Of a DNA stretch of 64,000 nt, positions 1 to 11,417 are shown one piece after another (position 1 is the first letter of the stretch; each line of letters begins with the position of its first letter). The stretch comes from Gavia stellata. Taxonomy: Eukaryota; Chordata; Aves; Gaviiformes; Gaviidae. Both the position numbers and the translations under genes were made by a program. The stretch lies in NCBI RefSeq assembly GCF_030936135.1, contig NW_026777143.1:7501-71500 (forward strand), given 5' to 3'. The notes below the pieces were generated by a model, which was not told the origin of the DNA, ran no database searches, and saw nothing but the letters and a program-made list of their open reading frames with translations.

Positions 1-25
1 CAAGAGACAAAAAGAGCGAATGCTT

Positions 26-31
26 CTTTAT
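26..31 (-). terminator. Candidate poly(A) signal, minus strand
   Basis: On the minus strand positions 31-26 read AATAAA. The 25 bases beyond it, out to the window edge, are T-rich with GT-type steps on the minus strand, as expected downstream of a cleavage site. It would be a natural 3' end for a leftward transcript coming through the repeat array, but one hexamer is weak evidence and transcripts cannot be seen here. Confidence 0.3.
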
Positions 32-1289
32 TACAACTTCATTGCATCAATTTTCTTTGGTTTACCTTAGGCTACTCCAAAAACTACGCCTCATTAGAGT
101 TCCAACTACCCTTATTAGCTCTCTAGGCAAAAACGGTAACTACAGCTTCCCTAAGAGCTTTCAATCTGCACTGCTTCATTTGATACTTTCCTTTACCCAT
201 ACTCAGGTTTATTCCACACCCTCTCTTATTGTCATCACCTTTTTGAGAGGGCTCCTTGGCGTGGGCGGCTATTAGGCCCGAGTTTAGTTTATGTTGCTTT
301 AAAGTGCCTCACAGTTTAACTAAGGAAAACCCTTTACTCTACTGCTAATACAAAAGATCTAATTTACAGCCCAAAAGATGCACACGTTCTGGGAACCCCT
401 GCACAGCTACATTTACCTCTGTGTATCAGCTACCATCCCTCATGTGCCTATTCCTATCTTTACATTATCATTTACAAAATTTGCCCCTGCCAGGCCCAAG
501 TCAGAGGGAGCTTCTGGTCCCGTAACTGCTTTCCATTTTTTTCCCTCCTGTGTAGAGCCACCTCCAGGTGTGCGAGGCGCACATCTCGCTTTGTACTTCC
601 GTTTGCCTTTTCGGTCATTACCGTGCTTTCAAGGGGGATGCGCTACCACCTGTATGTTAAACCTTTTTTGTGTTCGAATCGGTCCTTTTCCGACTCCTAA
701 CCGGCGTTACAGTATGTACGCCTACAGTTGAACTCTATGCTGTTCTTTACCTACCACAATACAAGTACACTCTGCATAGTAAATCGAGCAATCCATACTA
801 CTCCTTTTGTTCAGTTTTTAGTCATTTCTCTTATAAATACATTTAGACTCCATAAACTTTACCACTACCTTCATAGGCACAGCAACTCTTTAGTACCTGC
901 GATTCTCAGGTTAGGACGCTCTTCCACATTCCTCCCTCCCGTTACATCCACCGCTTTACATCCGGACATTTTCCTCTTCACGACAACGCTGTCTCCGCCG
1001 TTTGCATTCCCGGGCCAAAAGCCGGCGAGCTCTGCTTCTCTCAACACGCGGTCAACTACGGTGCCTACACGCCTAAATAAAATGCTGTCGGTTTCAGTAC
1101 ATCACAAACCACAAAGCCCTTAAAATTTTATTTTCAGTCACACCTGAGTTTAATACAGTTAGGCCCACCCACTTTGCACTCAAGCCCTCCTTGACACTGG
1201 CTCCCTAGTCTGACTCCCTACACCCTTCTACCAGAATATCTGTGACCGTATTCCCATGACCATACGCTAAACACCATACCTCCCTGCTA
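32..1289. other. Unassigned single-copy-looking sequence
   Basis: This stretch is lower in GC than the rest of the window. Only short open frames without recognisable domains occur (longest 131 codons at 728-1123), with no convincing splice-bounded exon chain and no transposon ends that I recognise. If the poly(A) signal at 26-31 is used, this would be the 3' exon or 3' UTR of the leftward transcript. Confidence 0.4.
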
Positions 1290-1373
1290 TGACAGACAAA
1301 TATCCCGTTCCAGGGGAGTGCTCCCCAGGAACACCATTCCCAGGGGCCTCAAAAATAAAAAAAAACACTCAAG

Positions 1374-2189
1374 AAACCACCCTGCCTGCCAAAACCCCGG
1401 CCCTGGCCCGACCTCCGCCCCAACGCTGGCGACGAACGTCGCCTCGCAGAGCGGCCGGGACCGGGGGAAAAAAAACACCCAGCTGGGGGAAGAAAAAAAA
1501 AATCCCCCAGCTGGGGTTTTTTTTATTCTATTTCTCTTTTCAAATGTCCAAAACAGACACCACTCTCAACTCCACCTCCAAGCTGCAGGGAAAAACACAT
1601 CAGGTAACACACAGTTCAGTATACAAGGCTAAGCACCTTCACAACACACCGCTCATTCAGCTACCGCCTAAACCGCCCCTCGCTCGCGCATCATCCGCTC
1701 CCGCCACCCACCCGCCCCGAGGGGCCGGCGCCCGTTTCCACCACGCTCCTGGGAACGGCGTTCCCGAGGGCCTCCAAAGAAAAACCACCCTGCCTGCCAA
1801 AACCCCGGCCCCGGCCCGACCTCCGCCCCAACGCTGGCGACGAACGTCGCCTCGCAGAGCGGCCGGGACCGGGGGAAAAAAAACACCCAGCTGGGGGAAG
1901 AAAAAAAAAATCCCCCAGCTGGGGTTTTTTTTATTCTATTTCTCTTTTCAAATGTCCAAAACAGACACCACTCTCAACTCCACCTCCAAGCTGCAGGGAA
2001 AAACACATCAGGTAAAACACAGTTCAGTATACAAGGCTAAGCACCTTCACAACACACCGCTCATTCAGCTACCGCCTAAACCGCCCCTCGCTCGCGCATC
2101 ATCCGCTCCCGCCACCCACCCGCCCCGAGGGGCCGGCGCCCGTTTCCACCACGCTCCTGGGAACGGCGTTCCCGAGGGCCTCCAAAGAA
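1374..2189. repeat. Two near-identical 408-bp tandem copies
   Basis: Copy 1 is 1374-1781 and copy 2 is 1782-2189. They differ at only a few positions by eye, and the end of a further copy is visible at about 1313-1373. Each copy contains an inverted repeat around CCAGCTGG and a GC-rich half. The open frame across both copies (1289-2245) simply repeats itself and is not evidence of a protein. The high identity points to a recent duplication or ongoing homogenisation. Confidence 0.85.
1478..1515. repeat. Inverted repeat inside the 408-bp unit
   Basis: The 13-base arm CCCAGCTGGGGGA (1478-1490) is followed, after a short A-rich loop, by its perfect reverse complement TCCCCCAGCTGGG (1503-1515). 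The same structure recurs 408 bp on, at 1886-1898 and 1911-1923, and in imperfect form at about 2730-2775. Each arm also contains its own palindrome, CCAGCTGG. Confidence 0.8.
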
Positions 2190-2900
2190 AAACCACCCTG
2201 CCTGCCAAAACCCCGGCCCTGGCCCGACGTCCACCCAAACGGTAGCAATAAAGGTCACCTTGCAGAGCACCTCGAAACATGGGGGTGGTGGTGGTGGTGC
2301 AGGGCAGGCCCAGGGCAGGAACCCACCGGGAGAAAGAAAAACAAAAAACCACAAAAAAACCAACCACACCCACCCTGGCTGGTTTTTCTCCCCCCACTAA
2401 ATGTCTGAAAAAAAATTTAATTGCATTTGTGCATACAACCTGCAAGGGAGTATTAAAAACAAAGCACACCCCAACACAACTATACAAGCTGAGGCACATG
2501 CAAAACATGCCCCTCGTTGAGCTACCGTGCAAACAGCTCCTCCCCCTCTCGGCTCATCGATTCTACCGCCCGCCAGAATGAGGCGTTGCTCCGTGTCTGT
2601 GCCGCTCCCCAGAGCCTCGATAATCGCCCCGCCCTCGTAAACCCAGGCCTGAGCCCATCCTCCTTCCAAACGCAGGCAACAAACATCACGTTGTAGAGTG
2701 GCCGGGACCGAGGGAAAACACAGCCGCCCAGCTGGGGGAGAAAGAGAAAACCACAACACACCCAGCTGGGGGATTTCTCCCCCCATTTGTATTGTTAAAA
2801 AAAGTTTTAGCATCTCAACATTAATTACAACCCACAACAAAACAGTTGACGCGTACAAGGTTAGACGCATTCAAAAACCGACGCTCATTCAACGTGCGCT
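2190..2900. repeat. Two diverged copies of the 408-bp repeat
   Basis: About 2190-2640 and 2640-2900 keep the order of landmarks of the 408-bp unit (CCTGGC-type GC-rich start, paired CAGCTGGGGGA arms in the second, then an AAATGT or ATTTGT segment, then TACAAGG and the GCTCATTCA or GTTGAGCTACCG end) but differ widely in sequence and length. They look like older members of the same tandem family. Confidence 0.6.
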
Positions 2901-4570
2901 CGATTCCACCCCTCGCTCTGAACATCTCCGTTTCGCCGCCCGCCCGCCGCCTCGGCGCATCGCCCCCGTTCTAAAGCCGTTCCCAGAACCGCGTCGCCGT
3001 GTGCCTCGAACGTCCGATTCCGATGCGTTGGCACGCATCGCCGTAAGTCAAGGAAGAGTCCTCGCTGCACATGCCGCTCCCTCTCAGTTGCTTTTATTTC
3101 TACACTCTGGCAAAACTTGCACGAGGATTTGCTCCGGGGATCCGAACGGCCCCACGGTGCCCGCATAACGCGGCAGAAGGGACTCTACAGCCCGCTTGCC
3201 TGTAGCTACCGGCTATCCCCAAAAACACCCCGCTACAACCTTCGCCCAAACAGGCCACGCTAATCGACGTATCTGCATCCCACATTTGGGCCGCTCCACC
3301 CCGAGCGGTACGGCTATGCACACAGACAAAGCCGCTCCGCCTCAAAACACATGCAAACAAACGTGACGTAAGGCTGCGAGAACAGCGCGCCGCATAGAGT
3401 TAACGCCGGACCGAAACGCGGCCTCGGGTTAAGCGTGACTGTCGCGGCCGCTCCGGCAGAGCCTGCCGTGCGAGAAGGCTGCGGCTCCAGACCGAGGGCA
3501 GGCAATGAGGCTGCAATGACCGCTCAAGACAAAAATGCCAGGAAATACTTAAGACTAAGATGACACAGGGAACAAAACCCCGGAAGAACTTGAGACGCTC
3601 GGCAAGAGAAGACCCAATAGCAAAGCCCTACTGAGAGCCATGAGACAGACTGGTCAAACACGCCTATGACGCTAAACCGGACCGGCAGCTTTCCGCTTCT
3701 ACGTCACGCTGCAAAACACGACACGGTCGATTGGCAACGCACCGATAACTGGAGACCAAAACGATGCCGCGGATGGCTACTCCGATCGCGGGATGAAGCG
3801 AGTACGCCGGAGCTTCCTCAGACGAGAAAGCCGAGACGCATCAACACGTTAGGTAAGGCACGCATACAAAACCACGCTAGGCATACAACATGACCCTACC
3901 CGCTCATCCCAGAGCCACTTTAAAGGTGCGCGCGCCTCGCGACCTTTTGCGCCCGCTACCCACGTGCGGCTCGCTCCCCGCAAACTACCCTCTCGTTACC
4001 CTGCCGTTTGGGGATGCGAGGTCCCCGCTCCCCACCGCTTCGCTTTCGCAGTGCTGTGGGTCGCCGTTTATCCTCAGTGGCCATCCTCAATGGATGCTTC
4101 ACATAAAAAGCTGCCTCACGTAAAAGCAAGGTTCCTTTACTCACCTCATGTCCCTCGGTCACCCGCAAGAACAACACACAGAGCTGTTTAATACACGCTT
4201 CATCCATGAGAGAGCGGCCCGCCAAAGCTCCGCTTCTCTGCTGTACTCCGACTCAAAATAACACACACGCGTTGCGGACAGAGTCCTCTAGCGCTTAACC
4301 CCAGAGCGTCAATAACGACCGAGACGGCCCAAAGCGACCGACCGTGCAGAGACCCGTCACGCAGCTCCTTGGACGTGGGCATCTCATCCGTTTCCAGAGG
4401 CTCGCTACAGGGCACCTGCAATAACAGTAGGATAACCGTTGCCGACTTGCCACGTTAGCTCACGCCACCTCGCAATCCCGCCGGGATCCGCTCGACTCCC
4501 GTTCGCATGCGCAGACACCCGAAAGTCACCTTAACTCTTCACACCGGCTACACGATGCCATACGTTGTGA
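2901..4570. other. CpG-rich sequence without a recognised gene
   Basis: CpG is frequent and apparently not depleted although overall GC is moderate, unlike ordinary bulk vertebrate DNA. Open frames are short (under about 160 codons) and resemble nothing I know. It could be a CpG island, a hypomethylated satellite flank or a very old diverged part of the neighbouring arrays. Confidence 0.45.
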
Positions 4571-4574
4571 CACG

Positions 4575-5280
4575 CTCACATTGCTCACCGCAAAACCCAA
4601 GTACAGACACAGGACAGTCTCAAATGGCTGTCAACCCAAGTACAGAGCTGCGCAACACAAGACAGTCTCACGCAGCAGTCCGCACAAGTACGGAGCGACG
4701 CAACCGCACTGGAAAACCAAGCACAGAGCACCGCAAAGCAAAGCCATCTCGCACGGCAGTCCGCACAAGTACGGAGCGACGCAACCGCACTGGAAAACCA
4801 AGTACAGAGCACCGCAAAGCAAGACAGTCTCGCACGGCAGTCTGTACCGGTGCTGAGCAACACACTGGAAAACTTAGTAGATTGACGCAACGCACCACAA
4901 AGCGAGACAGTCTCGCACGGCAGTCCGTACCAGCGTGGAGCGACGCAAACGCACTGCAGAGCCAAGCGCGGAGCGACACAAACGCGCTGCAGAGCTAGAC
5001 GGTCTTGGTGGCAGTCAATACAGGCGTGGAGCGACGCAAACACACTGCGGAGCCGAGTGCTGAGCGACACAAACGCGCTGCAGAGCAAGACGGTCTCGGG
5101 TGGCAGTCAATACAGGCGCAGAGCAATACGATCCACTGCAGAGCAAGACGGCCTCAGGTGGCAGTCAATACAAGTACAGAGCAATACAATGCACTAGAAA
5201 ACCAAATACAGAGCGATACTAATGCGCTATAAAACCAAATACAGAGCACTGCAACGCACTACAAAACCAGAACCGTGCAC
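4575..5280. repeat. CpG-rich minisatellite, period about 81 bp
   Basis: The motif GTCCGCACAAGTACGGAGCG at 4679 returns at 4760, 81 bases later. Shorter sub-motifs such as CAGAGCACCGCAAAGCAAGA and GACGCAAACGCACTGCAGAG recur throughout at roughly 27-30 base steps, so the unit is itself built of smaller repeats. Order degrades toward 5280. Long frames on both strands are by-products of the repeat. Confidence 0.8.
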
Positions 5281-5286
5281 GTGTGA

Positions 5287-7301
5287 GAAGCACAGCTTTA
5301 AGACCTAAGCCTATAGGAACGCAGCGTTGGAGTGTTGTAGGGGATCTCTGCAGAAACAGAACTTTCAATAGCTGGTCCAGATGGCCTCCGCAAAGGCAAC
5401 CCTCCAGAAACTCCTGCGATGCAAAACACACTTTAAGCTCCAATCGTGGGACCGGAATCGCGTGACAGGCTCTACGTCAAAGCGATGAGACGTTCAAGAC
5501 CCTCAGGACGCCTACCGAGGCACGTGCTGGGAGCGGAGAGCCTGCGGGGCAGAACGTAGAGACCTATGGAAGGCTCCATATAGGAGACAGAACACAGACT
5601 ACACCAGTGACACCGGGACGCAGACCGGAATTGTTCACATATTGCAGAACAGACCCCGGGCCCTCTATCCGCCAACAAACTTAACGGAGCCCGAATAACC
5701 CTCTCTGCAACCCTGACGTTAGACGCCCCCTGCTGGCCTCACCCCACCTACCGCTTCTGCCCCTCGACTTAGCTTTTGGAGGGCAGGGTCCACATTCCAT
5801 CCTCATCGGGAGCACGTCATCTAACCGGGATGTTCCCGCATTCACCCAGTTCCTCTTCATCACCTGCAAAGACAGAGCGCCGCCGGTCACCGACACGCCA
5901 GCCATCGATTCCAAAGTCACCTGCTGCGACCCCGATTGCTTCTGGCATCTAAGATACCAAGAGACACAAAGTTATCCTTGGGCTTATGAGAGGTCACCGG
6001 CCCCGGGCTCCTCCTCGCTACTACCTAGCTCACCACAGGTGGTCATCCGATTCCAAAGGCGGCCTGCACAGCACCTGCAAAACCAAAAAGGTAAATACTT
6101 AAGTGAGTTGCCATATAATACTTCACTACTAATCACCCACCCAGCCGACAACTCCTCACCTTCTCAGACTGCTCGTCGGCTGCGGCTTTGTCCCTACGAG
6201 GCTGCGTGCGGCACCTGCAAAAACCCAAGCAAAAGCCACATGCTGAGATACTGCCCAAAGCCGCAGCCTGTCCGCAGTTACTCCCCATCTCCTGCTCTTT
6301 ACCTCGGCTGCTCGCTGGCCCCGCCTCTGCCGTTTACAGGTTGTCAGGTAGAGGCTTGAGTACCACCTGTAAATCATAAACACAAGATACTCATAAAATT
6401 CACAAACAATACAACACCTGAAAAATAACTGCTACTTCGGCCCGCTAATCACAGCTCACCTTATCAGAGTCGGCTCCGGAGCCAACATCCTGCTTTGCAG
6501 CTTTACAATTAAAAAACCCGCAAAACAAAACCTCTAGGCTAGTCACGCAGCCACTAGTCACATCTGCCCTCGGACACCACGCGCCGAACCGCCTTCTTAT
6601 GGCGCTCCGCTCACGTCTGCTCCGTCGCCTGTTGACACGCCGCTTATCCTGCTCCGTCTGAAAAAGCAATATTGAACAAGTCACCCAGATGCCAATCGAT
6701 GGCTTAAGAATTCTAGAGGTCTCGATTCCATTTAGGAATACCATCTACATTCCAACTACAGCCTGCCATTACAAAACCCACATAAAGACCGAAACCTTTA
6801 AGCCCCACACATACAAGCCTTAACGCCTTTGAGATTGTCTGCTTTACTACGCTGAACAGCCCCTCCCACGCAGTGCTGATCATCTCCATAAAACGCTATT
6901 GAAGCAACCGTCCACACAACCTGCCGACAGCTACTCGATCCAAGATGACTGTACGATCGCTGCCTAGACAGTCTAGGCACATCAACGTACCGTAACTGTA
7001 GACTCTTCCTGCTACTCCACCTACCCCTGACACCACACCCCCGAGCAGAGCAGCTCCGAGCCAGACGCACGCGCACGCACGCCAACGCTACTCTGAACGC
7101 TACAGACAACATGACTCAAAGATGAGAGAAAACTCTCAGCAAGAAGAATGACGCCTAGACCGGAGACTCTGTCGCGCTAGAAGACCTAAACGGCCACAAC
7201 GATGAGACGAGGCGGCTCTACGGCAGCCCCGAAGAAGAGTCGCACATGATGGCCCCTGACAAGAAGCAGTCCCTGTCAAAACTGAGACGATGGATGCGCA
7301 G
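5287..7301. repeat. 2-kb array, unit 1
   Basis: This is the leftmost and most diverged unit of the array, starting at GAAGCACAGCTTTAAGACCT. It carries the landmark TAACTGCTAC at 6427 and the type-A segment with the palindrome at 6961-6979. Minus-strand exon-like blocks flanked by AG and GTGAG signals are seen near 6035-6090, 6150-6220 and 6455-6500, but several have lost their donor or acceptor, so this unit may not splice normally. Confidence 0.75.
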
Positions 7302-9410
7302 TAAGCCCGGTTTCAAGACTTAAGAACATAAGGATGCAGGGCAGAACAAGTCACAGTCCATGAAAATAGACTGAGAGAGCAGAGCTGCCGACGCAGCCTG
7401 GAACGATGCCGCAAAAAGAGGACCGATGGAAACTTCTGAGGCGCGAGACCGATCCACGCTTTAAGCTTATAACGCAAGAAAAGAAGCGCCCGATTGGCTC
7501 TGTGCCGACGAGTACGGGCATTCGAGACGCTAGGGATGGCAACCGAGGCGCATGCTGCGCTCCTCAAGCGCAAAGAGCAACGAGGACTTTGAGACCCAAG
7601 GAAGAGCTAAGACACAGAAGACAGACCGCACAAACTACACACCGACACACAGACACAGGCTGGAACTGCCCTGCCGGGCACACGTTAGTCTTGTGCCGAA
7701 GAGTACCCCGCTCCCTTTACCTGCCCAAAGGGGACCGTTCCTGGACAGTCCTCTCCCCTACGCTACCTTTAAAACCCCTCCCTGCAATTCCCAACCTTGT
7801 CCCCTCCTCCAAGCCCCAGTCCCTCAACTTAGCTGTCGGAGCACCCGGGGTCTGAATCCATCCTCAAAGTTACATCGGCTAACTGGAATGTTCCTGCAGT
7901 CAACAGGTTCCTCTTCATCACCCACAATAAAAATCAAAAACAAAGCAGTGCCAGCTGTGAGCATCACATCGGCCAACAACAACCTCTTCCACAACACATC
8001 CCTCCTCAGATGAGACGTGGCATTCTGCTCACCTGCTCGTTCCCAAATTGGACGCTGCGGCTGTCGTCACCTGTTTTAGGTAAGATTCCAAGAGACACAA
8101 AATTATCTCTGGGCTTGTGAGGAGTCACCAGCCCCACGCTCCTCCTCACTACCACCCCAGCTCACCCCAAATGAGCATTCAGTTCTAAAGGCGGCCCACG
8201 CAGCATCTGCAAAACCGAAAGGTAAATACTTAAGCGAGTTGCTGTGTAATACTTTGCTCTTGGACACCGACACAGCCAACCGCCTTACCTTCTCATACTG
8301 CTCATCAGCGTGTGGCTTCACCTTGCCGAGTCTGCATGCAGCACCTGGAAAAAAAACAAAGCAAAAGGCACATGCTGACATGCCACCCAAAACCTCAGCC
8401 TGCCCGCAGCAATTCCCATCTCCCACTCGCCCACCTGGCCTCCATCCTTTTGGGCTGCCACACTGAGGCTCAGGTACCACCTGTAGACACAAACAACAGG
8501 GGATGCTTCTACCTTCACCAACAATAGAACACATGAAAAATAACTGCTACTTCAGCCCACTAGTCATGGCTTACCTTGCCCAAAGCAGCTCCGCTACCAC
8601 TATCCCACTGTTATCATCATTTCACACATTCAAAATAAGGAAAGACAGAACCACAGTGTAGTCATACAGCCACCAGGTGCATCTTCCTCCAACACCGTGC
8701 ACCAACCCACCTTCTTATGGCACAGCGCTCGCCTGCTCTGTTGCTCTTTGGTGCTTATCTTGTCCCTCTGCATGCAAAAAAAAAAATATTGATCATGTCT
8801 CCCAGATGCTGATTGATAGCTGAAAAACTCCAGAGGTCTCAATTCCATTTAGGAATACCATCTAGACTCCAATTACAGCCTGCCATTACAAAAAACAGAC
8901 CAAACCTTAAGTCCAACACATACAAGCCTTAATGCCTTTGAGATTCGATCTGCTTCGCTACCGCTGAACAGCCCCTCCCACACAGTTCCAATCGTCCCCA
9001 CAAAACATTATGGAAATGACTGTCCACACAACCTGCCGAAGGCTACTCGATCCGAGATGACTGTACAACCCTTGCCTAGACAGTCTAGGCACATCAACAT
9101 AGCATAACCGTAGACTCTTCCTGCTATTCCACCTACCCCTGACACCACACCCCCGGGCAGAGCAGCTCCGAGCCAGACACATACATGCAGAGACCAACAC
9201 TATACATAACGCTACAGACAACATGACTTGAAGATGAGAGAAAACCCTCAGAAAGACGACTGATGCCCAGAACAGAGATGCTGTCAGGCAAGATGACCTA
9301 CAGGGCTGCAACAATGAGGCGAGGAGGCTCTACAGCAGCCCCAGAAAGGAGTCAAACGTTACAGCCCATAACAAGAAGTCACTGTCAAAACTCAGATGAT
9401 GGATGCATGA
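7302..9410. repeat. 2-kb array, unit 2
   Basis: The landmark TAACTGCTAC lies at 8541, 2114 bases after that of unit 1. The type-A segment has its palindrome at 9073-9091. Exon-like blocks lie on the minus strand near 8045-8085 (shortened to 38 bases), 8172-8215, 8285-8345 and 8705-8775. Copies of an open frame on the minus strand (7313-7573 here) recur in other units with shared residues KLKAWIGL. Confidence 0.8.
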
Positions 9411-11417
9411 GAAGCCTGGCTTCAAGACCTAAGAGCGTGAAGGTTGCGAGGAAGAAGTCCCAGTCTGTGAAAATAGACGGCTAGAGAGCTGAGCTGCTGA
9501 CGCAGCCTGGAACCATGCCGCAGGAGAAGACTGATGAGAAACTTCAAGACGAGACCGATCCACGCTTTAAGCTGATAACGCAAAAAAAGAAGCGTCCGAT
9601 TGGCTCTGTGCCAATGAGTACTGGCATTTGAAACCCTAGGGATGGCACCCGAGGCGCACGCTGCGCTCCTCGAGCGCAAAGAGCAACAAGAACGCTGAGA
9701 CCCGAGGAAGGTCTAAGACACAGAAGGCAGACCGCACAAACTACACACCGACACACAGACGCAGGCTGGAACTGCCCTGCCCACGCTAGTCTTGCCCCAA
9801 AGAGTAACCCGCTCCCTTTACGCAGGCAGCCCTCTCCCCTACGCTAACTTTAATGCACCTCCCTACAATTCCCAACTTTATCCCCTCCTCCCAGGCCCTC
9901 CCCTTCAACTTAGCTTTCAAAGAGCCAGGAATTTGATTCCATCCTTGACAAGAAAAAGAAATCTGTATTGGATAACTGGGATGTTCCTGCTGTAGTTACC
10001 ACATTCTTCTTCACCACCTGCAAGAAAAACAAGCACCAGCAGCGAGCACCCTGTCAGTTGATACCCATGTCTTCAACATCACCCTCCTCCTCAAAAACAA
10101 TATGGCCTTGTGCTCACCTGCTCCGCATGGATTCCAGAGTCAGATGCTGTGGTCATGATTACTTCTGGCACCTAAGATACCAAGAGACAGACTATTACTG
10201 TTGTGCTTGCGAGAAGTCACCAGCCCCGTGCTCCTCCTTACTACTACCCAGCTCACCTCAAAAGCTCATCCAATGCCAAAGGCGGCCTGCAGGGTGCCTG
10301 CAAAACCAAAGAGGAACGTTTCGCTGAGTTGCTGCAGCATACTTTGCTCCGAGACACTGACCCAGCAAAAGCCGTCTCACCTTCTCGGACTGCTCGTTGC
10401 CATGCTGCTTCACCCCTCCGAGCCCATGTACAGCACCTGAAAGAGAAAAGAGAGCAAAAGACACATGCTGAGATACTGCTGAAACTGCAGCCTGGCCACA
10501 GCTATTCCCATCTCCCACTCCTTTACCTTAGGCTGCCTCCACCATTTACAGGTCACCACATTCAGACCTAGCTGCCACCTGGAAGACACAGACAGGGGAT
10601 GCTTCTAACTTCACCAACAATACAAGTCCTGAAAAAAATAACTGCTGCTTCAGCCCACTAGTCACGGCTTACCTTGCCCGAGGCAGCTCCAGAGCCGGTA
10701 TCCTGCTTTGCTCATTGCTTCCACCTTCAAAGGTAAAAAACAAACCAAAACTTCTAAGGTAGTCATATAGCCACCAGTCACGTCTTCCCTCTGACACCAC
10801 ACAACAAACCACCTTCTTACGGCAACTGCTCGCCTCCTGTCACCCTTTGGCCCGTGGCTCGTCCCTCTGCATCTGAAAAAGCAATATCAAGCAAGTCACC
10901 CAGATGCAGACCGATAGCTGAACAACACCAGGGGTCTTGTTTCCATTTAGGAATACCATCTGGAGTCCAACTACACCCTACCATAAAAAAATTCTGGTCA
11001 TCCCCTGTGTCTGCATAACACTATGGAAATTACTCTCCTCACCTGCTGCATATATGGCTACTTGCTCTGAAATGGACTGTACACCCTTTGCCTACAAAGC
11101 CTTGGCCTGTCAAGATATTACCTAGAGAATCTTACTGCTATTTTCCTGCTGAGCCTATCACTGCTACGCCTCCAGGCAGAGCAGCTCCAACCCAGACAAA
11201 AACCACACACAGACCAACGCTGCACACAAACAAGACAAAGGACAAAACCCAGGGACATAAGAACGCTCCCTGTAAGAACGACTCCCGGACCAGAGATGCC
11301 ACCAGGCGAGAAGGCCTAGGGGGCCGTGAGGAAGAATCTACGGCAGCTCCAGAAAAAGTCGAATGCCGTGCCCCTCGACAAGAAGATATGGCCGCAACTG
11401 AGATGAAGCATGCGCAA
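9411..11417. repeat. 2-kb array, unit 3
   Basis: The landmark lies at 10639, 2098 bases after unit 2. It carries a type-B right segment (about 10,937-11,417) instead of type A. Minus-strand exon-like blocks include 10118-10171 (54 bases, 18 uninterrupted codons, AG before and GTGAGC after) and 10673-10724 (52 bases, GTAAGC after). Confidence 0.8.
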
